Origin: a candidate division Zixibacteria bacterium RBG_16_43_9
GTDB taxonomy: Bacteria; Zixibacteria; MSB-5A5; RBG-16-43-9
NCBI GenBank assembly: GCA_001775355.1
Contig: MEWM01000066.1
Coordinates: forward strand, 138 to 15,356
DNA: 15,219 nt
Direction: 5' to 3'
The position numbers and the translations under genes are program-made. Positions 11,794 to 15,219 of the stretch are shown piece after piece. Numbering within the stretch: position 1 is the first letter of the stretch; each line of letters begins with the position of its first letter. The notes under the pieces were generated by a model. That model was given only the letters and a program-made list of their open reading frames with translations, was not told the DNA's origin and ran no database searches.

Positions 11794-12957
11794 CTAAACC
11801 CTTTCAAACGGATCGAAAAGCTTTTTATATTCCTGAAGCGCGAACCTATCCGTCATCCCGGCTATATAATCACAGATCACCTGCATCTTTTCGGTCTCTT
11901 TGAAATTCTTTCGGGTATGGGGTGGAAGCTGATCCGGATTACTCAGATACACTTCAAATAACTGGGTGATTATCCTCTTCGCTTTGTCCGCCATCCTAAT
12001 CATCCGGTAATGGCGATACATTTTATTGAAAAGGAGCATCTTCAACTGAGAGTTGAGCTTTTTTAAATCCGGGCTAAAGCTCAAGATGTGTTCTCCTGAA
12101 GAGCGGACTTCGTCTATGCTTTTGATCTGATATTTGTTCAGGCGTTTGGTGGTCTCCTGGATGGCATCCGTGACTTCCTGGTTTATGATCATCCTCACCA
12201 CCTGGATATATTTATGATGCGAGGGCAAGTTCTTATATTTTTTCTCGATCTGCTCTATGGTCATTCTCCACAGATCGACCTCGCTCAGCTCCTCCTCAGA
12301 CAAGACCTGTGAACGCAGCCCGTCATCGATATCGTGAGCCGAGTAGGCGATCTCATCAGCCAAGTTGACCACCTGGCATTCGAGCGTGGGGCAGAATTTC
12401 GGATTGAACTCAGCCGGGACCGGTTTATCGTAAGTGGTCTCATGTTTTATGATTCCTTCGCGCACCTCATAAGTTAGGTTCAGACCAGGGAACTCAGGGT
12501 ACCGCTCCTCCAGCAGATCGACCACTCTCAGAGACTGACGGTTATGCTCAAATCCGCCATGTGACTTCATAATCTCATTTAAAGTCTCTTCCCCTGAATG
12601 TCCAAAAGGGGTGTGGCCCAGGTCGTGGGCTAAGGCTATGGCTTCAGTCAAATCCTCATTCAACTTTAAAGCCCGGGATAAGGAGCGAGAGATCTGGGCG
12701 ACCTCAATAGTGTGGGTCAAACGGGTGCGGTAGTGGTCACCCTCATGATTTACAAATACCTGGGTTTTGTATTCCAACCTGCGAAAAGCAGTGGAGTGGA
12801 TGATCCGGTCACGATCCCTCTGAAAAGAGGAACGGTAAGGATGATCTTCCTCCTGGTACTTTCTTCCTTTGGTCCCTTCACTTTTCATGGCATAGGGTGC
12901 CAGATATTTTTCCTCCTGTTCCTCCATATTTGTCCGGATATTATCGAATATCTCCAT
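11794..12957 (-). CDS. dgt: Deoxyguanosinetriphosphate triphosphohydrolase-like protein (HD superfamily)
   Basis: 387 residues from the chosen start, matching the shorter dGTPase-like class rather than the 505-residue E. coli enzyme. Members hydrolyse dNTPs to the nucleoside and triphosphate, adjusting the nucleotide pool. The HD metal site is complete: His82 in TRLTHTIEVAQ, His111-Asp112 in ALAHDLGHTPFGHSGE, and Asp201 in NLADEIAYSAHD. RDRIIHSTAFRRLEYKTQVF (49-68) is the family's nucleotide-binding entry motif. The open frame extends six codons further to a TTG, but GGAGGTCTT lies directly before the ATG at 12955-12957, which I take as the start. The 106-bp gap to the proline dehydrogenase gene upstream holds a three-way repeat. 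Substrate preference (dGTP or all dNTPs) is not readable. Confidence 0.93.
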   Translation of the reverse strand: MEIFDNIRTNMEEQEEKYLAPYAMKSEGTKGRKYQEEDHPYRSSFQRDRDRIIHSTAFRRLEYKTQVFVNHEGDHYRTRLTHTIEVAQISRSLSRALKLNEDLTEAIALAHDLGHTPFGHSGEETLNEIMKSHGGFEHNRQSLRVVDLLEERYPEFPGLNLTYEVREGIIKHETTYDKPVPAEFNPKFCPTLECQVVNLADEIAYSAHDIDDGLRSQVLSEEELSEVDLWRMTIEQIEKKYKNLPSHHKYIQVVRMIINQEVTDAIQETTKRLNKYQIKSIDEVRSSGEHILSFSPDLKKLNSQLKMLLFNKMYRHYRMIRMADKAKRIITQLFEVYLSNPDQLPPHTRKNFKETEKMQVICDYIAGMTDRFALQEYKKLFDPFERV

Positions 12958-12999
12958 AAGACCTCCAAAAATCAAAAAACAATTTTAAACTTTAACGTG

Positions 13000-13056
13000 C
13001 TTGTCGGGTCTCCTGACCTGACAAGAAGACTGGTAAACCTGAAGGTTTACACTCCA
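13000..13056. repeat. Three-way palindromic element, chimeric and partly decayed copy 3
   Basis: The left arm is CTTGTCGGGTC (13000-13010), loop TCCT, GACCTGACAAG (13015-13025), one mismatch. A 7-nt linker (13026-13032) follows, then the right arm GTAAACC-TGAA-GGTTTAC (13033-13050) and the outer arm ACTCCA (13051-13056). The right half is nearly that of the copy at 1252, and the left arm is the GGTC-TCCT-GACC hairpin seen at 2186. The left outer arm has decayed (AACGTG instead of TGGAGT). Confidence 0.7.
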
Positions 13057-13063
13057 AAAAAAA

Positions 13064-13978
13064 TTATCTCCGGAAGAAATTTTTTGCCACAAAGAACAGG
13101 TTGGCAGGCCTTTCTGCCATCCGGCGCATAAAATAGGGATACCACTGGTCTCCGTAGGGGACATAGATCCTGACGTTATACCCCTGTTTGACCAGTTCCT
13201 CCTGTAGCTCTCTTCTTATTCCGTAAAGGAATTGAAATTCATAACTCTCTTTAGTTATATTTTCTTTTTTGGCAAAATCGATAGTTGCCTGGATCATCTT
13301 GTCATCATGGGTGGCGATTCCGTGATAGACCCCGCTTTTCAGCATCTGCTTCATCAATTTTACGAAATTTTCATCCACCTCTTTTTTCTTCCGGAAAGCT
13401 ACTGTTTTCGGCTCCTTATAAGCCCCTTTGCATAGTCTTATCCTGATCTTCTGCTCCAGAAGTCTTCTCACATCCTCCTCGCTTCGGTAAAGATAAGACT
13501 GAATCACTGCTCCTACGTTCTGGTATTCCCTGTGCAGAGCAAAACAGATCTGCAGGGTCTTGTCAGTACGAGGGGAATCCTCCATATCGATCCGCACGAA
13601 GTTATCATGCCCTTTTGCCCTTTCGACAATCCTCTTAACGTTATTAAAACAGAAATCAAAATCCAGATCCAGTCCCATCTGGGTGAGTTTGCAGGAGACA
13701 TTGGAGCCAACACCATTCTGACTGATTTTGTCCAATAGCAGAAGATAATCGTCTGCCGCTTTTACGGCTTCCTCCTTATTGGTCACATTTTCACCGAGAC
13801 GGTCGAGGGTTGTCAGAAATCCTTTTTGATTCAGTTCTTTAACGGCCTGAATTGCCTGCTCCTGAGTCTCGCCTGAAACAAACCGGCGGGAAACCCTCTG
13901 GGCAAACTCAAATCCCAGAACGAAATTTTTTAGTTTCTCCTGACGGGAAAGGAAAAGAAGAGTGCTTTTCATAACCAT
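13064..13978 (-). CDS. Proline dehydrogenase (FAD-dependent)
   Basis: 304 residues, the stand-alone form found in Bacillus/Deinococcus-type bacteria rather than the giant PutA fusion. It oxidises L-proline to delta-1-pyrroline-5-carboxylate and passes electrons through FAD to the quinone pool, usually at the inner membrane face. The beta/alpha-barrel motifs are intact: VRIDMED (128-134), RIRLCKGAYKEP (179-190), IATHDD (221-226), YEFQFLYGIRRELQ (246-259), and VPYGDQWYPYFMRRMAERP (273-291), whose Arg285/Arg286 sit in the place that binds the proline carboxylate. The partner P5C dehydrogenase is not in the window. The ATG at 13976-13978 follows AAGGAG at seven bases. The next gene, dgt, is unrelated, so an operon link is uncertain. 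Confidence 0.95.
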   Translation of the reverse strand: MVMKSTLLFLSRQEKLKNFVLGFEFAQRVSRRFVSGETQEQAIQAVKELNQKGFLTTLDRLGENVTNKEEAVKAADDYLLLLDKISQNGVGSNVSCKLTQMGLDLDFDFCFNNVKRIVERAKGHDNFVRIDMEDSPRTDKTLQICFALHREYQNVGAVIQSYLYRSEEDVRRLLEQKIRIRLCKGAYKEPKTVAFRKKKEVDENFVKLMKQMLKSGVYHGIATHDDKMIQATIDFAKKENITKESYEFQFLYGIRRELQEELVKQGYNVRIYVPYGDQWYPYFMRRMAERPANLFFVAKNFFRR

Positions 13979-14029
13979 TTGAAAACTCCTTAATGTTCAT
14001 TTACTTAAAGAGTTCTTAAAAAAGATTAC

Positions 14030-14056
14030 AATGGTCGGGCAGGGTGCCCGACCTAC
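14030..14056. repeat. GTAGG-type palindrome with GTCGGGCA core
   Basis: GGTCGGGCA (14033-14041), loop GGG, TGCCCGACC (14045-14053) is a perfect 9-bp stem ending in CCTAC; the left end has decayed to CAATGG. It lies in the 166-bp gap before the proline dehydrogenase gene. Confidence 0.7.
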
Positions 14057-14082
14057 GAAAGTTACTTATCGTGGACGTAGGC

Positions 14083-14099
14083 GTCCGCCTGAGGCGGAC
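14083..14099. repeat. Short 7-bp hairpin GTCCGCC/GGCGGAC
   Basis: GTCCGCC (14083-14089), loop TGA, GGCGGAC (14093-14099). No T-run follows on either strand. It is bordered by GACGTAGGC on the left, reminiscent of the GTAGG ends of the other elements, but the right end does not match. Confidence 0.45.
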
Positions 14100-14144
14100 C
14101 AGCCCCGCAAGATAGATTTTTCAAAGACCTCCAAGAAACCTGAC

Positions 14145-14966
14145 CTAAAGGTTAAAAGATAGCGTGACCTTATGGCTTCCGCCCAAGACAGGGTGACTTA
14201 GATATCCATAGTCGAACCTTAAATTCTCCAATTCCAATCCAGTGCCCAAAGAGTAGCAGGCTGGAGATGTTTTCATCCCGAATCTTAGAGCCAGGTTACG
14301 GAAAACTTTTATCTCCTGCCCGAACCTCAATTCCTCTTTCTCTGATTTAGTTTTGTACAGTTCTGCCGAGAGGAGAATCTGCTTATAGGGATATAGGGAA
14401 ATGCCAGCCGAATAGGAGAAAGGGATTCTGTCTGAATTCTTTATCAGCTCTGGCTGATTTATGTTTTTCAAAGCCAATCCGATCTGGATTTTTTCCTCTA
14501 TCTCGTAAAGCGAGCCTAAATCCAATCCCAGGGTTTTGAAATCGTCGTAGGGTGAAGGAAAAGAGAGTTGAAAATATTTCAGATTTGTTCCCAGAGAAAG
14601 ATGTTCAGACACTTTTATTCCGAATCCGATTATTATCAGGTTCTCTTTATAGTAATCATTTTTTCCAAAGATATTATATCCTGCGCCTAAGGTCAATCTT
14701 TTATTTAGAGGTAATGTCAAATACAGATCTCCCTGGGAAAGCTCATCCAATCCAAACAATTTAGACCAGCTTAGCTGTATTTCCTTTTTAGAAAAAAGTC
14801 CTGTAGATGCAGGATTGGATAAAAGATGAGAAGACTCCGAGCTAAGGGAAGAAGTAGCCCCTGCAAGGCTTAACCCTCTGGCACTGCCCGGTTTTTCCTC
14901 AAATGCTCCGGAAGAAAACTCAAAAGAAATCAGGCAGAATAAGAATGTAAAAATTAATCTTCGCAT
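14145..14966 (-). CDS. PorV/PorQ-like outer-membrane beta-barrel protein
   Basis: 273 residues with a signal peptide (1-20). The mature start GSARGLSLAGATSSLSSESS (27-46) followed by LLSNPASTGL (48-57) is the hallmark of the PorV/UPF0164 group of outer-membrane barrels in FCB bacteria. The remainder alternates polar and hydrophobic residues in repeated strands (for example RLTLGAGYNIFG at 90-101 and HLSLGTNLKYFQLSF at 121-135) and ends HKVTLSFNL, as expected for a barrel. PorV in Bacteroidetes shuttles type IX cargo to the surface sortase; PorV-like proteins in other phyla are common and their roles less certain. It begins 6 bp after a gene whose product ends in a type IX-like domain, and AAGG lies before its ATG. 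No other secretion component is in view. Confidence 0.75.
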   Translation of the reverse strand: MRRLIFTFLFCLISFEFSSGAFEEKPGSARGLSLAGATSSLSSESSHLLSNPASTGLFSKKEIQLSWSKLFGLDELSQGDLYLTLPLNKRLTLGAGYNIFGKNDYYKENLIIIGFGIKVSEHLSLGTNLKYFQLSFPSPYDDFKTLGLDLGSLYEIEEKIQIGLALKNINQPELIKNSDRIPFSYSAGISLYPYKQILLSAELYKTKSEKEELRFGQEIKVFRNLALRFGMKTSPACYSLGTGLELENLRFDYGYLSHPVLGGSHKVTLSFNL

Positions 14967-14972
14967 GAAAAA

Positions 14973-15219
14973 CTACCTTTTAGCCACTGCTATAGTTGTT
15001 TTTTTTGAAAGGTTACTTGACCCGGAAGTCTTGAGATACAGAATATATATGCCAACTCTTACTATATTCCCATTATTATCCTTACCATCCCAGACAATTT
15101 CTCCTGAGACCTGAGGAGATTTGTCCATCAAGGTCCTGACCTGCCTTCCCCTGACATCATAAATCTTCAAGGTCAGTTCAGATTTGAAGGGGATATCAAA
15201 GCTAATTCCTGTTTGGTCC
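14973..15219 (-). CDS. C-terminal end of a secreted protein with FlgD/type IX-sorting-like domain (5' end outside window)
   Basis: The frame is open from the right edge to the TAG at 14973-14975, giving 81 residues; the start is beyond the window and the TTG at 15170 is not a true start. The sequence has the pattern of the FlgD Ig-like/type IX sorting domain: GISFDIPF near the left, LTLKIYDVRGRQVRTL, EIVWDGKDNNGNIV, then VGIYILYLKTSG, ending in AVAKR. In Bacteroidetes such tails direct proteins through the type IX system; in other FCB-type phyla the same tail ends many exported proteins. It is 6 bp upstream of the PorV-like gene and likely co-transcribed with it, which fits a cargo and outer-membrane partner. 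Confidence 0.8.
   Translation of the reverse strand, partial: DQTGISFDIPFKSELTLKIYDVRGRQVRTLMDKSPQVSGEIVWDGKDNNGNIVRVGIYILYLKTSGSSNLSKKTTIAVAKR

Noticed and set aside
12958..12975. Upstream TTG start for the dGTPase gene
   Set aside because: The six extra codons contain the GGAGGT ribosome binding site for the ATG at 12957, so they are leader rather than coding.
12712..13131. Open frame of 139 codons on the plus strand
   Set aside because: It runs antisense through dgt and the repeat at 13000-13056 into proline dehydrogenase; both of those genes have strong family evidence.

Overview
The window looks like chromosomal DNA from an uncultured bacterium of the FCB group. A Zixibacteria-like candidate phylum is my best guess, and this is inference from gene content rather than a phylogenetic result. 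The pointers are a secreted protein ending in two dockerin-like calcium loops (left edge), a protein ending in a FlgD/type IX-secretion-like C-terminal domain (right edge), and a PorV-like beta-barrel beside it. Clear Shine-Dalgarno sequences occur before several genes, unlike typical Bacteroidetes. Apart from the first, partial gene, every gene I accept is on the minus strand. Several starts are GTG or TTG, or were moved to fit a ribosome binding site.

Layout from left to right: (1) 1-250, the end of a dockerin-tailed secreted protein with a tandem-hairpin 3' end. (2) 516-5286, read right to left, a likely transcription unit: lipoprotein-type protein-isoaspartate methyltransferase, PspC-domain protein, LiaF-like membrane protein, then an amino-acid ABC transporter (binding protein, permease, ATPase). 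A TTGACA-N17-TTTATT promoter lies before it. (3) 5518-9538, an ECF sigma factor, a zinc-finger anti-sigma factor with a long extracytoplasmic part, and an exported VIT plus von Willebrand A protein. A good TTGAAT-N17-TATTAT promoter lies before the sigma gene. (4) 9619-10614, DNA polymerase III delta subunit. (5) 10999-11364, a degenerate RNase H-like protein. (6) 11794-12957, dGTPase-like HD hydrolase. (7) 13064-13978, proline dehydrogenase. (8) 14145-15219, a PorV-like outer-membrane barrel and the end of a probable type IX-secreted protein.

Two things stand out. First, the anti-sigma factor and the VIT/vWA protein of one operon share a 22-residue segment, ITVT(P/A)ERP followed by IEKGVTANLRTVT. 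It resembles the TonB-box/plug-entry region of TonB-dependent receptors and lies outside the cytoplasmic membrane in both proteins, so a shared periplasmic partner or receptor mimicry is plausible. Second, the intergenic regions are packed with short palindromic elements of at least two architectures. One is a 27-29 nt palindrome with GTAGG/CCTAC-like ends and a variable but self-complementary core. The other is a three-way-junction element with a TGGAGT/ACTCCA outer stem and two hairpin arms, usually with 7-bp stems and 4-nt loops, whose arms appear exchangeable between copies. They sit inside operons, including a cluster of five between the binding-protein and permease genes.
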